Below are positions 10,982 to 21,639 of a stretch of DNA of 60,872 nt, piece after piece (within the stretch, counting starts at the first letter, position 1; each line of letters starts with the position of its first letter). Both the position numbers and the translations under genes were made by a program. The stretch comes from Betaproteobacteria bacterium (GTDB taxonomy: Bacteria > Pseudomonadota > Gammaproteobacteria > Burkholderiales > Rhodocyclaceae), in assembly GCA_012026885.1 (NCBI GenBank), contig VEPL01000005.1:1-60872 (forward strand). Reading direction: 5' to 3'. The notes beneath the pieces were generated by a model. That model worked only from the letters and a program-made list of their open reading frames with translations. It was not told the DNA's origin and searched no databases.

Positions 10982-12007
10982 TCAGGCCGGCACGAGCCCT
11001 GTCAGGGGCCAGCGCGGCTGCACCGCGAAACTGCCCGCCGCCTTGGCCGGCGAGCCCGCCATCAGGCGCAGGCAGCCGGCCAGCGCGATCATCGCGCCAT
11101 TGTCGGTGCAGAATTCCAGCTCGGGGTAATGGACGCTGAAGCCGCGACGCTTCGCCGCCGCATCGAGGGTCGCCCGCAACTGCCGGTTCGCGCCGACGCC
11201 GCCGGCGACGACCAGGCGGTCGAGTCCGGCAACTTTCAAGGCCTTTTGCGCCTTGCTGGCGAGCACCTCGACGACGGCCTCCTGAAAGGCCCGCGCCACA
11301 TCGGCGCGGAAACGCTCGTCCGGCACTTCGCCCCACTCGCGCACCAGCGTCAGCACGGCCGTCTTGAGGCCCGAGAAGCTGAAGTCGAGGTCACCCGAAT
11401 GCAGCATCGGGCGCGGCAGCGTGTAGACACCCGGCGTGCCGGATTCCGCCAGCTTCGACAGCAGCGCCCCGCCGGGATAGGGCAGGCCGAGCAGCTTGGC
11501 GCTCTTGTCGAAAGCTTCGCCCGCCGCATCGTCGAGCGTTTCGCCGAGCAGTTCGTAGGCGCCGACCCCGGTGACTTTCATCAGCTGGGTATGGCCGCCC
11601 GAGACGAGCAGCGCGACGAACGGGAAGGCGGGTGGATCGGCAGCCAGCAGCGGCGAGAGCAAATGCCCCTCGAGGTGATGCACCGGCACGGTCGGGCGCC
11701 CGAGGGCGAGCGCCAGGGCCTCGGCGAAAGCGCAGCCGACGAGCAGCGCGCCGGCCAGCCCGGGGCCGCGCGTGTAGGCCACGGCATCGATGTCGGCCAG
11801 TGTTTTTCCGGCTCTGGCAAGCGTCGACCGCAACAGCGGCACGATGCGGCGGATGTGATCGCGGGAAGCCAGCTCCGGCACCACGCCGCCGTATTCGGCG
11901 TGCATCGCGACCTGCGAATGCAGGGCGTGGGCCAGGAGGCCGGCGGCGCTGTCGTAGAGCGCGAGGCCGGTCTCGTCGCAGGAGGATTCGACGCCGAGAA
12001 CCAACAT
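10982..12007 (-). CDS. tsaD: tRNA N6-adenosine threonylcarbamoyltransferase TsaD, 341 aa
   Basis: Transfers the threonylcarbamoyl group to A37 of ANN-decoding tRNAs, together with TsaB and TsaE. The ASKHA fold begins G-V-E-S-S-C-D-E-T. The metal-binding His pair is in H-H-L-E-G-H (His111 and His115), and the nucleotide loop shows S-G-G-H-T-Q and G-G-V-G-A-N. I chose the ATG at 12007 because homologues start M-x-V-L-G-V-E-S-S; an upstream start at 12037 would overlap the rpsU promoter. It is divergent from rpsU, the classical tsaD-rpsU-dnaG-rpoD arrangement. Confidence 0.97.
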   Translation of the reverse strand: MLVLGVESSCDETGLALYDSAAGLLAHALHSQVAMHAEYGGVVPELASRDHIRRIVPLLRSTLARAGKTLADIDAVAYTRGPGLAGALLVGCAFAEALALALGRPTVPVHHLEGHLLSPLLAADPPAFPFVALLVSGGHTQLMKVTGVGAYELLGETLDDAAGEAFDKSAKLLGLPYPGGALLSKLAESGTPGVYTLPRPMLHSGDLDFSFSGLKTAVLTLVREWGEVPDERFRADVARAFQEAVVEVLASKAQKALKVAGLDRLVVAGGVGANRQLRATLDAAAKRRGFSVHYPELEFCTDNGAMIALAGCLRLMAGSPAKAAGSFAVQPRWPLTGLVPA

Positions 12008-12026
12008 GGGGGCGCGATTGTAACAC

Positions 12027-12065
12027 TTGGTCAACAAAGGGCTTTCGCATATACTGCTTGGCTTT
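12027..12065 (+). promoter_or_regulatory. rpsU promoter
   Basis: -35 TTGGTC at 12027-12032, a 17-bp spacer, and -10 TATACT at 12050-12055. The next six bases are GCTTGG, then CTTT at 12062-12065 at the predicted start point. It would drive rpsU and possibly the yqeY-dnaG-rpoD block beyond the terminator at 12382. Confidence 0.75.
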
Positions 12066-12145
12066 CCGCATCCTAGCGGAATTCAAATTGCGCGCACTGC
12101 CCACCACTTGACCGGGCGGGCGCCTGACGGAAGGGGGTGATTTAT

Positions 12146-12358
12146 ATGCCGAGCATTCGTGTCAAGGAAAACGAGCCGTTCGAGGTCGCGATCCGCCGCT
12201 TCAAGCGCACGGTCGAAAAGACCGGTCTCCTGACCGAGCTGCGCGCGCGCGAGTTCTACGAGAAGCCGACCGCCGAGCGCAAGCGCAAGGCCGCCGCTGC
12301 CGTCAAGCGCCAGCACAAGCGCCTCCGCAGCCTGACCCTGCCGCCGAAGCTGTACTGA
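12146..12358 (+). CDS. rpsU: 30S ribosomal protein S21, 70 aa
   Basis: Small basic protein of the 30S subunit, needed for initiation with structured mRNAs. It has the S21 start [12 protein letters not shown], the R-R-F-K-R core, and the Lys/Arg-rich C-terminal helix. A strong ribosome binding site (AAGGGGGTGAT) precedes the ATG at 12146; an in-frame ATG at 12137 would leave no room for it. It heads the macromolecular-synthesis block, and a terminator follows at once. Confidence 0.98.
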   Translation: MPSIRVKENEPFEVAIRRFKRTVEKTGLLTELRAREFYEKPTAERKRKAAAAVKRQHKRLRSLTLPPKLY

Positions 12359-12381
12359 TCCGTACGCGACGCCGCAGCACG

Positions 12382-12412
12382 AGCCGCCAGCCCACCAGCC
12401 GGCGGCTTTTTT
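12382..12412 (+). terminator. Rho-independent terminator after rpsU
   Basis: Stem AGCCGCC (12382-12388) pairs with GGCGGCT (12401-12407) across a 12-base loop and runs into six T residues. This should give partial termination between rpsU and yqeY, letting S21 be made in excess over DnaG and RpoD. Confidence 0.85.
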
Positions 12413-12437
12413 GTTTGAATTTTCCGGAATCCGCCCG

Positions 12438-12884
12438 ATGACGCTCAAGGCACGCATCACCGAAGACATGAAGACGGCCATGAAGGCCAGGGATAGCTCC
12501 CGGTTCGGCGCCATCCGCCTGCTGCTCGCCGCCATCAAGCAGCGCGAGGTCGACGAACGCAGCGAACTCGACGACGCCGGTGTCGTCGCCGTCGTCGAGA
12601 AGCTCACCAAGCAGCGCAAGGACAGCGTCACCCAGTACGAGGCCGCCGGCCGCCAGGACCTCGCCGCCGCCGAACAGGCGGAAATCGCCGTCCTGGCCGC
12701 CTATCTTCCCGAAAAGATGGGCAGCACCGAACTGGCAGCCGCCATCGCCGCCGCGGTCGCCGAAACCGGCGCCAAGGGGCCGGCCGACATGGGCAAGCTG
12801 ATGGCCGTGCTCAAGCCCCGTCTCGCCGGCAAGGCCGACATGGCTGAAGTCTCGAAGCTGGTCAAGGCGGCCCTCGCCGGCTGA
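12438..12884 (+). CDS. GatB/YqeY domain protein, 148 aa
   Basis: A stand-alone YqeY protein, related to the tail domain of the GatB amidotransferase subunit. It has the typical start M-T-L-K-A-R-I-T-E-D-M-K-x-A-M-K, an R-L-L-L-A-A-I-K-Q-R-E-V-D segment, and a C-terminal helical domain with Y-L-P-E-K-M. Family members lie between rpsU and dnaG in many beta- and gammaproteobacteria. The molecular role is not well defined; a tRNA-dependent function is inferred from GatB. Confidence 0.9.
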   Translation: MTLKARITEDMKTAMKARDSSRFGAIRLLLAAIKQREVDERSELDDAGVVAVVEKLTKQRKDSVTQYEAAGRQDLAAAEQAEIAVLAAYLPEKMGSTELAAAIAAAVAETGAKGPADMGKLMAVLKPRLAGKADMAEVSKLVKAALAG

Positions 12885-12910
12885 GCAACGATTCAGGCGA
12901 GAGCGGGCGC

Positions 12911-14641
12911 ATGATCCCCGAGTCCTTCATCCAGGACCTGCTGGCCCGGACCGACATCGTCGACCTGGTCGACAGCTACGTGCCGCTCAAGAAGGCCGGC
13001 GCCAACTATGCGGCTTGCTGCCCCTTCCACAACGAGAAGTCGCCCTCCTTCACGGTCAGCCCGACCAAGCAGTTCTACCACTGCTTCGGCTGCGGCGCGC
13101 ACGGCACGGCGATCGGCTTCGTCATGGAATACCAGGGCCTCGGCTTCATCGATGCCGTCAAGGACCTCGCCACCCGCGCCGGCATGCAGGTGCCCGAGAG
13201 CGACGGCTTCAAGGCCGAGCCGGCCGGACGCACGCGCAACCTGGTCGAGGTCATGGCACGCGCGGCAGCCTGGTACAAGGAACAGCTCAAGCGCTCGCCG
13301 AAAGCCATCGAATACTGCAAGAAGCGCGGACTGACCGGCGAAGTGGCCGCCCGCTTCGGCCTCGGCTATGCGCCGGACGGCTGGCAGAACCTGCAGGCCG
13401 TTTTCCCCGACTACCAGGCCGAGGAACTGAAGGTCGCCGGCCTCGTCATCGAGAACGATGCCGGCCGCCGCTACGACCGCTTCCGCGACCGCCTGATGAT
13501 CCCCATCGTCAATCCGAAGGGGGACATCATCGCCTTCGGCGGCCGCATCATCGACCAGGGCGAACCGAAATACCTCAACTCGCCGGAGACCCCGCTTTTC
13601 GAGAAGGGCCGCGAGCTCTTCGGGCTGCCGCAGGCGCGCCAGGCGCTGCGCGAGACTGATACCGCGATCGTCACCGAAGGCTACATGGACGTCATCGCGC
13701 TGGCCCAGAACGGCGTCGGCAATGCCGTCGCCACGCTCGGCACGGCGACGACGCCGACCCACGTGCAAAAGTTGCTGCGCCAGGTCGACCGCATCGTGTT
13801 CTGCTTCGACGGCGATGCCGCCGGCCGCAAGGCGGCCTGGCGGGCGCTGGAGAACGCCCTCGAGGCGCTCGCCGACAACAAGCGCATCGGCTTCGTCTTC
13901 CTGCCGCCCGAGCACGACCCGGACAGCTTCATCCGCGAGAACGGCAAGACCGCATTCGACCGCGCGGTCGCCGAGGCGATGCCGCTCTCCGATTTCCTGC
14001 TGCGCGAACTGGCGCGGCGCTGCGACCTGACCAGCTCCGAGGGCAAGGCACAATTGATCTACGAGGCCAAACCGCTGCTGCTCAAGCTGCCGACGCCGCT
14101 GCTGCGCCTGCAACTGGTCAAGCGCCTGGCCGAAGCGAGCGGATTCGCCCAGGAGGAAGTCGAGCGCCTGTGCGAGCTGCGCGCGTTCCGTCCCGCGCCA
14201 CCGCCCAAGGCGCGCCGGGCAGCGCCTTCGCTCGCGCGCAACCTGCTGCGCCTGGTCCTGCATCGCCCCCGCCGCGCCGCCGCGCTGCCGGTCGACCTGC
14301 TGCCCGATGCCCCCGAGCACGCAGCGCTGGTCCGGCTGCATGCCATCGCCAGTGCCGACCCGGGTATGGTCAGCTACGCCCAGCTGCGCGAGCGTCTGCG
14401 CGGCTTGCCCGAGGAAGGCGCGATCGAGACGGCGGCGGCTGAACTTCTCGCGCTGCCGCTGGACGAAAGCGAATCAGAGGCGGAATTCACCGACGCCCTG
14501 CACAAGCTCGGGGAAGCCGTTGCCCAGCGCGCCCTCGCTGAACTGCAGGGCAAGGCGCAGCGGCTCGGCGTCGCCGGCCTCACCCCGGAAGAGAAGCAGG
14601 CCTACCTGGACCTGCTCTCGCGCCGCGGGAACGATAGCTAA
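12911..14641 (+). CDS. dnaG: DNA primase, 576 aa
   Basis: Makes RNA primers at the replication fork. The N-terminal zinc finger has Cys37, His40, Cys58 and Cys61 within [13 protein letters not shown] and Y-H-C-F-G-C-G. The TOPRIM catalytic core shows [10 protein letters not shown] near residue 255 and F-D-G-D-A-A-G near 300. The C-terminal part would bind DnaB helicase. Length is normal. It is followed after 46 bp by rpoD, with a promoter in the gap. Confidence 0.97.
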   Translation: MIPESFIQDLLARTDIVDLVDSYVPLKKAGANYAACCPFHNEKSPSFTVSPTKQFYHCFGCGAHGTAIGFVMEYQGLGFIDAVKDLATRAGMQVPESDGFKAEPAGRTRNLVEVMARAAAWYKEQLKRSPKAIEYCKKRGLTGEVAARFGLGYAPDGWQNLQAVFPDYQAEELKVAGLVIENDAGRRYDRFRDRLMIPIVNPKGDIIAFGGRIIDQGEPKYLNSPETPLFEKGRELFGLPQARQALRETDTAIVTEGYMDVIALAQNGVGNAVATLGTATTPTHVQKLLRQVDRIVFCFDGDAAGRKAAWRALENALEALADNKRIGFVFLPPEHDPDSFIRENGKTAFDRAVAEAMPLSDFLLRELARRCDLTSSEGKAQLIYEAKPLLLKLPTPLLRLQLVKRLAEASGFAQEEVERLCELRAFRPAPPPKARRAAPSLARNLLRLVLHRPRRAAALPVDLLPDAPEHAALVRLHAIASADPGMVSYAQLRERLRGLPEEGAIETAAAELLALPLDESESEAEFTDALHKLGEAVAQRALAELQGKAQRLGVAGLTPEEKQAYLDLLSRRGNDS

Positions 14642-14645
14642 ACTC

Positions 14646-14664
14646 TGGTATAATTTGCGGTTTT
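14646..14664 (+). promoter_or_regulatory. rpoD promoter with extended -10
   Basis: TGG directly before TATAAT (14649-14654) forms an extended -10 element, which would explain the lack of a -35 box inside the end of dnaG. The next six bases are TTGCGG, then TTTT at 14661-14664. The stretch from TATAAT to GCGG is identical to that in front of leuS. Confidence 0.65.
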
Positions 14665-14687
14665 CTCGATTTCTCTGGGACGTGGCG

Positions 14688-16664
<1,977 letters not shown>

Positions 16665-16677
16665 GTCACCGGCATAC

Positions 16678-16753
16678 GGGCCTGTAGCTCAGCGGTTAGA
16701 GCAGAGGACTCATAATCCTTTGGTCCTGGGTTCGAACCCCAGCGGGCCCACCA
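16678..16753 (+). tRNA. tRNA-Ile2 (anticodon CAT, lysidine type)
   Basis: A complete 76-nt cloverleaf with encoded CCA. The anticodon stem is GAGGA/TCCTT and the loop CTCATAA gives anticodon CAT. The acceptor stem has C4-G69 and C5-G68 and discriminator A73. Those two pairs are known TilS recognition elements separating tRNA-Ile2 from elongator tRNA-Met, so I read it as the AUA-decoding isoleucine tRNA. It lies 13 bp after rpoD and may be cotranscribed with it. Confidence 0.88.
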
Positions 16754-16762
16754 AGTAACCAC

Positions 16763-16786
16763 GCGGCCCTCCGGACGGAGGGCCGC
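16763..16786 (+). terminator. Strong stem-loop after tRNA-Ile2
   Basis: A perfect 10-bp stem, GCGGCCCTCC with GGAGGGCCGC, and a 4-base loop. No T-tract follows, so it is either an atypical terminator or an RNA 3'-end protection and processing signal for the rpoD-tRNA transcript. Confidence 0.55.
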
Positions 16787-16865
16787 AGTCGCATCCGCCA
16801 GCCGAGCGTGGTCCAAGGCCCCGATGCGGCTTGTCATACGGGTCGAGATGCACGATGCTAACGAT

Positions 16866-17387
16866 ATGAATCAACCGATCAAGCCATCCGCCCGCCGCCT
16901 CGGCACCCTCATCCGGCGGACGTCCGCTCACCTGTTACTGGCAACTTGCCTGACGGCAGCCGGGCCGGCCATCGCGCAAACCTTCGAGGATGGTCGGGCG
17001 GCATACAAGCGCGACGATTTCACGCTGGCCTTCAAGATTTTCCACCCGCTCGCCGAGCGAGGCGATGCCCGCGCCCAGTTCAGCCTCGGCATCCTTTACG
17101 ACGAGGGCGAAGGCCTGCCTGCCGACGCTGCGAAGGCAGCCTACTGGTACCGGAAGGCCGCCGAACAGGGACACCGCGAAGCCCAGTTCAACGTCGGCCA
17201 GATGTACAGCGTCGGTCACGGGGTGGCCAAGGACCTCCAGCAGGCCTATTTCTGGTGGATCCTCGCGAGTGGCAGCGGGGACGAGGAAGCAACCAACAAC
17301 CGGGACCGGGCCGGGCAGCAGCTACCGCCCGCAGAGCGCGAGAAGATCCGGGCCGAGGCCGCCAGATGGAAGCCCCGCCAGCCATGA
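16866..17387 (+). CDS. Exported Sel1-repeat protein, 173 aa
   Basis: A signal peptide of about 38 residues, basic and then hydrophobic, ends near A-I-A-Q, so the protein is probably periplasmic. Two to three Sel1/TPR-like repeats follow: [14 protein letters not shown] near residue 75, A-Q-F-N-V-G-Q-M-Y near 112, then a helix with A-Y-F-W-W. Such repeats usually mediate protein-protein contacts. An alternative in-frame ATG at 16848 has no better ribosome binding site. It lies with a lipoprotein gene between two tRNA genes. Confidence 0.8.
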   Translation: MNQPIKPSARRLGTLIRRTSAHLLLATCLTAAGPAIAQTFEDGRAAYKRDDFTLAFKIFHPLAERGDARAQFSLGILYDEGEGLPADAAKAAYWYRKAAEQGHREAQFNVGQMYSVGHGVAKDLQQAYFWWILASGSGDEEATNNRDRAGQQLPPAEREKIRAEAARWKPRQP

Positions 17388-17470
17388 CCGGCCGGCGCCG
17401 GCGACGCGGCGACCATGCGAAAATTGCCGTTCCGCGGCCGTCGACCGCGACAGCCCCTGCCGGAGCCCCC

Positions 17471-17791
17471 ATGAGAACCCTAGCCCTCGTCGCCGCCCTC
17501 CTGGTTGCCGCCTGCTCATCCTCGGGTGCCGGCAAGCCGGCATCCGGAAGCAGCACCGGATCGAGCCGCCTCTACCAGCTCACCGACGCCGAAAAGGTCG
17601 GCAACGCGCTGCGCCTGACCTTCGCCACCGAATGGCGCTCGCTCCAGTGCAGTGCGGCCATCGACGGCCTCAAGGTCGGCAGCGGGCAGGGCAACAGCTT
17701 GGCCGGCGTCGCCAAGGTCAGCATCTACGTGCCGTCTAAGTACGAGGCGCGGCCGGTCGGCGATTTCGTCATCCAGTGCAGCCAGTTCTGA
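17471..17791 (+). CDS. Small putative lipoprotein, 106 aa
   Basis: The N-terminus is a lipoprotein signal peptide with lipobox V-A-A-C (Cys15), followed by a Ser/Gly-rich tether. The mature domain of about 75 residues carries two Cys residues, one in L-Q-C-S-A and one four residues from the C-terminus, which could form a disulphide. Asp does not follow the lipid-modified Cys (it is Ser), so outer-membrane sorting is likely. I do not recognise a named family. Confidence 0.7.
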   Translation: MRTLALVAALLVAACSSSGAGKPASGSSTGSSRLYQLTDAEKVGNALRLTFATEWRSLQCSAAIDGLKVGSGQGNSLAGVAKVSIYVPSKYEARPVGDFVIQCSQF

Positions 17792-17818
17792 GCTCTCAAC
17801 ACAAGCCGGTAAACGGCA

Positions 17819-17843
17819 AAGCCCGGTCGCGGGGACCGGGCTT
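17819..17843. terminator. Stem-loop between lipoprotein gene and tRNA-Met
   Basis: AAGCCCGGTC (17819-17828) pairs perfectly with GACCGGGCTT (17834-17843) over a 5-base loop. It lies between two convergent transcripts and could end both. T-tracts are short on each side, so efficiency is uncertain. Confidence 0.6.
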
Positions 17844-17856
17844 CATCGCTGTAACG

Positions 17857-17933
17857 TGGTGGTGATGGGCAGAATCGAACTGCCGACCTATGGGTTATGA
17901 ATCCATCGCTCTAACCGTCTGAGCTACATCACC
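17857..17933 (-). tRNA. tRNA-Met (elongator, anticodon CAT)
   Basis: A 77-nt cloverleaf with encoded CCA on the minus strand. Acceptor stem GGTGATG/CATCACC with A5-U68 fits elongator tRNA-Met rather than tRNA-Ile2. It is not an initiator, because position 1-72 is a normal G-C pair and the G-C runs of tRNA-fMet are absent. The anticodon loop is TTCATAA. The stem ATGGA/CCCAT leaves an A31-C39 mismatch next to the loop. Confidence 0.85.
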
Positions 17934-17995
17934 ACTTTAAGGGCGCGGATTATAGTTTGCCGGCCGAATACCGGTCAACCGCGCGGTGGCTCGGC

Positions 17996-18011
17996 TATAA
18001 TCTTTCCCTTT
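17996..18011 (+). promoter_or_regulatory. miaB promoter: -10 box plus CTTT start tract
   Basis: TATAAT at 17996-18001, then CTTTCC, then CTTT at 18008-18011. A weak GGTCAA lies 17 bp upstream at 17973-17978. The predicted leader before the first possible start codon is only about 16 nt. Confidence 0.5.
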
Positions 18012-18023
18012 CCCGACAGTCCG

Positions 18024-19400
18024 TTGCCGCCGTCGCAGCCGCCCGCCTTGCCCGTCACGCCCGCCCCCAAGAAACTGTTCATCCGCACCTTCGGTTGCCA
18101 GATGAACGAGTACGACTCGGACAAGATGGCCGACGTGCTCAATGCCGCCGAAGGCGTCGTCAAGACCGACAACCCGGAAGAGGCCGACATCATCCTCTTC
18201 AACACTTGCTCCGTGCGCGAGAAGGCGCAGGAGAAGGTCTTCCACGACCTCGGGCGCGTCAAGCACCTGAAGAAGGCCAATCCCGATCTCGTCATCGGTG
18301 TCGGCGGTTGCGTCGCCAGCCAGGAAGGTGACGCCATCGTCGCCCGGGCGCCCTACGTCGATGTCGTCTTCGGACCGCAGACCCTGCACCGGCTGCCGCA
18401 ACTGATCGCCGAACGCAAGGAGAAGGGCAAGGCTGCGGTCGATGTCTCCTTCCCCGAGATCGAGAAGTTCGACGCGATGCCGCCGGCCGAGATCAAGGGC
18501 GCCACCGCCTTCGTGTCGATCATGGAAGGCTGCTCCAAGTTCTGCACCTTCTGCATCGTGCCCTACACCCGCGGCGGCGAAGTGTCGCGCCCCTTCACCG
18601 ACGTTCTGACCGAGGTCGCCGACCTCGCTGCGCACGGCGTCAAGGAAGTGACGCTGCTCGGCCAGAACGTCAATGCCTACCGCGGCGACATGGAAGGCAG
18701 CGAGGAGAAGGCCGACCTGGCGCTGCTGATCGAGTACATCGCCGAGGTGCCGGGCATCGAGCGCATCCGTTACACCACCTCGCACCCGCGCGAAATGTCG
18801 CAGCGCCTGATCGACACCTATCTCAAGGTGCCGAAGCTGGTGTCGCACCTGCACCTGCCGGTGCAGGCCGGTTCCGACCGCGTGCTGGCGGCGATGAAGC
18901 GCGGCTACACGACGCTGGAGTACAAGTCCATCGTCCGCAAGCTGCGCGCGGCACGGCCGGACATCTCGCTGTCCACCGACTTCATCGTCGGCTTTCCCGG
19001 CGAGACGGACGAGGATTTCGAGAAGACCATGAAGCTGATCGACGACGTCGCCTTCGATGCCTCGTTCTCCTTCATCTACAGCCCGCGCCCCGGCACCCCG
19101 GCCCTGGAACTCGAGGACCACACGCCGGCCGACATCAAGTCCGCCCGCCTGAGCCGACTGCAGAAACGCATCGACGAACTGGCGCAGGTCGTCAGCAAAT
19201 CGATGGTCGGCACCGTGCAGCGCGTGCTGATCGAAGGCACCTCGAAGAAGGACGCCAGCGAACTGGCCGGCCGTACCGACAACAACCGCATCGTCAACTT
19301 CGCCGGCAACCCGCGTTTGATCGACACCTTCGTCGACGTCCGCATCACCGAAGCATTGCCGCACAGCCTGCGAGGCGAAATTGTCATCCGCGAAGACTAG
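18024..19400 (+). CDS. miaB: tRNA-2-methylthio-N6-dimethylallyladenosine synthase MiaB, 458 aa
   Basis: Radical-SAM enzyme that adds a methylthio group to i6A37 in tRNAs reading UNN codons. The N-terminal UPF0004 domain has cluster Cys residues in [14 protein letters not shown] and V-G-G-C-V-A. The radical-SAM motif is C-S-K-F-C-T-F-C near residue 170, and a TRAM RNA-binding domain closes the protein. No ATG fits the start: TTG at 18024 or TTG at 18048 are the options, and neither has a clear ribosome binding site. phoH overlaps its 3' end. Confidence 0.95.
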   Translation: MPPSQPPALPVTPAPKKLFIRTFGCQMNEYDSDKMADVLNAAEGVVKTDNPEEADIILFNTCSVREKAQEKVFHDLGRVKHLKKANPDLVIGVGGCVASQEGDAIVARAPYVDVVFGPQTLHRLPQLIAERKEKGKAAVDVSFPEIEKFDAMPPAEIKGATAFVSIMEGCSKFCTFCIVPYTRGGEVSRPFTDVLTEVADLAAHGVKEVTLLGQNVNAYRGDMEGSEEKADLALLIEYIAEVPGIERIRYTTSHPREMSQRLIDTYLKVPKLVSHLHLPVQAGSDRVLAAMKRGYTTLEYKSIVRKLRAARPDISLSTDFIVGFPGETDEDFEKTMKLIDDVAFDASFSFIYSPRPGTPALELEDHTPADIKSARLSRLQKRIDELAQVVSKSMVGTVQRVLIEGTSKKDASELAGRTDNNRIVNFAGNPRLIDTFVDVRITEALPHSLRGEIVIRED

Positions 19401-20370
19401 GCCGGCACCGAAGCAGCGGCCTGTGGAAGTGGCGCTGTCGCCGGTCGACAACGCCCAACTCGCCAACCTGTGCGGACCGCTCGACGAGAATATCCGGCAG
19501 ATCGAGGCGGGATTCGATGTGCTTGTCCGTCGCCGCAACGAGCGTTTTTCCATTTCCGGCGAAAAATCCCGGTTGACCGCAGATGCCTTGCTGCACTTCT
19601 ACGCGATGGCCCGCGAGCCGCTGTCGGTCGATGAAATCCAGCTCGGGCTGATCGAATTCCTCAATGCGCCGGTGCGTCGCATTTCGCGCAGCGCCGACGG
19701 GACCACCGACGGGCCGCAGCTGGTCACGCGCAAGGCAGAATTGCACGGTCGCACGCCGCGCCAGGTCGAGTACCTCAAGCACATCCAGGAATTCGACATC
19801 ACCTTCGGCATCGGTCCGGCCGGCACCGGCAAAACCTATCTGGCGGTCGCCTCGGCTGTAGACGCCTTCGAGCGCGACCTCGTCCAGCGCATCATCCTCA
19901 CGCGCCCGGCGGTCGAAGCAGGCGAACGCCTGGGCTTCCTGCCCGGCGATCTCGCCCAGAAGGTCGATCCCTACCTGCGTCCGCTCTACGACGCGCTCTA
20001 TGACCTGATGGGCGCCGACCGCGTCGCCCGGCTGTACGAGAAGCGCGCCATCGAGATCGCCCCGCTCGCCTTCATGCGCGGGCGCACGTTGAACCACGCC
20101 TTCGTCATCCTCGACGAGGCGCAGAACACCACGCCGGAACAGATGAAGATGTTCCTCACCCGCATCGGCATCGGGGCCAAGGCCGTGGTCACCGGCGACA
20201 TCACGCAGATCGACCTGCCCAAGGGGCAAATGAGCGGCCTCAAGGAGGCCGTTGAGGTGCTCGCCGGCGTGCGCGGCATCGCCTTCACCCAGTTCCGCAA
20301 GGAAGACGTCGTGCGCCACCCGCTCGTCGCGCGCATCGTCGAAGCCTATGAAGCCCGGCAAAAGGCTTGA
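19381..20370 (+). CDS. ybeZ: PhoH-like ATPase (YbeZ), 329 aa
   Basis: A PhoH-family NTPase that works with YbeY in ribosome and rRNA maturation. It has a KH-like N-terminal region, then Walker A G-P-A-G-T-G-K-T near residue 147 and Walker [10 protein letters not shown] near 243. Start choice is open: the TTG at 19381 overlaps miaB by 20 bp, while a GTG at 19423 would start just before the conserved E-V-A-L-S-P-V segment. It overlaps ybeY by 23 bp. Confidence 0.93.
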   Translation: MSSAKTRPAPKQRPVEVALSPVDNAQLANLCGPLDENIRQIEAGFDVLVRRRNERFSISGEKSRLTADALLHFYAMAREPLSVDEIQLGLIEFLNAPVRRISRSADGTTDGPQLVTRKAELHGRTPRQVEYLKHIQEFDITFGIGPAGTGKTYLAVASAVDAFERDLVQRIILTRPAVEAGERLGFLPGDLAQKVDPYLRPLYDALYDLMGADRVARLYEKRAIEIAPLAFMRGRTLNHAFVILDEAQNTTPEQMKMFLTRIGIGAKAVVTGDITQIDLPKGQMSGLKEAVEVLAGVRGIAFTQFRKEDVVRHPLVARIVEAYEARQKA

Positions 20371-20791
20371 CCTGACTGTCCAGTACGCGTGCGGGCGCAC
20401 CGGCATACCGGCACGTGCCGATTTCCTGCGCTGGGCGCGCGCTGCGCTGCCGGGCGGCGGCAGCATCGCCATTCGCCTCGTGGATGAGGAAGAGGGTCGT
20501 GCGCTGAACCGCGACTACCGTGGCAAGGACTACGCGACCAACGTTCTGTCGTTTCCGTACGAAACCGAGCCCCGCGTGCTCGGCGACCTAGTCGTCTGCC
20601 CGGCCGTGGTCGCCCGCGAGGCGGCAGCGCACGGCAAGCCCGTCGCCGCTCACTACGCCCACCTGACGGTGCATGGTATGCTGCACCTGCAGGGCTTCGA
20701 CCATGACGACGACAACGAGGCCCGGCGGATGGAAGACAAGGAAAGGGAGATTCTCGCGGGCCTCGGCTATCCCGACCCGTACTCGCCGTGA
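20348..20791 (+). CDS. ybeY: Endoribonuclease YbeY, 147 aa
   Basis: Metal-dependent RNase for 16S rRNA 3'-end maturation and ribosome quality control. The zinc signature [11 protein letters not shown] supplies His109, His113 and His119. The upstream strand [18 protein letters not shown] is also diagnostic. The ATG lies inside the end of ybeZ, and the TGA overlaps the next ATG, so the cluster is translationally coupled. Confidence 0.95.
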   Translation: MKPGKRLDLTVQYACGRTGIPARADFLRWARAALPGGGSIAIRLVDEEEGRALNRDYRGKDYATNVLSFPYETEPRVLGDLVVCPAVVAREAAAHGKPVAAHYAHLTVHGMLHLQGFDHDDDNEARRMEDKEREILAGLGYPDPYSP

Positions 20792-21639
20792 TGGACAGCG
20801 ACAGCAAACCCGGATTCATCGAGCGACTGACGTCCCTGCTGCTGCGCGAGCCCGAAGACCGCGCGGAGCTCGTCCGCACCCTGCACAGCGCCTACGAGCG
20901 CAACCTGATGGACGCCGACGCGCTGACCATCATCGAGGGCGCCCTGGCCGCTTCCGAGACGCGCGTCACCGAGGTAATGATCCCGCGCGCCCAGATGGAC
21001 GTCATCGACGTCGGCGACCCGCTCGCCGAGATCCTCCCGGCGGTCATCGAGGCCGCCCACTCGCGTTTTCCGGTCATCGACGGCGACCGCGACAACGTGC
21101 TCGGCATCCTGCTCGCCAAGGATCTGCTGCGCACCCACACCGAGCAGAATTTCGACCTGCGCGACTGGCTGCGCCCGGCCGTCTTCATCCCGGAATCGAA
21201 GCGGCTCAACGTGCTGCTGCGCGAATTCCGCGTCTCGCGCAACCACATGGCCATCGTCGTCAATGAATACGGCGGTGTCGCCGGCCTGGTGACCATCGAG
21301 GACGTTCTCGAGCAGATCGTCGGCGACATCGAGGACGAATACGACTTCGACGAGGCGCACGACAATATCCGCCTCGACTCCACCGGGCGCTACCGGGTCA
21401 AGGCGCGCACCGAAATCGAGGACTTCAACGAGGCATTTTCCACCGCCTATTCCAACGAGGAATTCGACACCGTCGGCGGCCTTGTCCTGCGCCACCTCGG
21501 CCGCGTCCCCAAGCGTAACGAAGTGATCGACATCGACGGCATGCGTTTCCAGGTCCTGCGCGCCGACAGCCGCCGTCTCTACACCCTGCTCGTCGATCCG
21601 CCCAAGCCGCAGAGCGGTGGCGACGATCCGGCTGCCTGA
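20791..21639 (+). CDS. corC: CorC-family CBS-domain protein, 282 aa
   Basis: Cytoplasmic protein linked to magnesium/cobalt efflux through CorA. Two CBS domains (about residues 65-190) start with T-E-V-M-I-P-R-A-Q-M. A CorC_HlyC transporter-associated domain fills the C-terminal 80 residues. It lacks the membrane DUF21 domain, as expected for the short CorC form. I take the ATG at 20791 (TGATG overlap with ybeY); a GTG three bases earlier is possible. It overlaps lnt by 23 bp. Confidence 0.9.
   Translation: MDSDSKPGFIERLTSLLLREPEDRAELVRTLHSAYERNLMDADALTIIEGALAASETRVTEVMIPRAQMDVIDVGDPLAEILPAVIEAAHSRFPVIDGDRDNVLGILLAKDLLRTHTEQNFDLRDWLRPAVFIPESKRLNVLLREFRVSRNHMAIVVNEYGGVAGLVTIEDVLEQIVGDIEDEYDFDEAHDNIRLDSTGRYRVKARTEIEDFNEAFSTAYSNEEFDTVGGLVLRHLGRVPKRNEVIDIDGMRFQVLRADSRRLYTLLVDPPKPQSGGDDPAA

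Noticed and set aside
16678..16753. Reading the plus-strand CAT tRNA as elongator or initiator tRNA-Met
   Set aside because: C4-G69 and C5-G68 in the acceptor stem match TilS-recognised tRNA-Ile2, and initiator features are absent.
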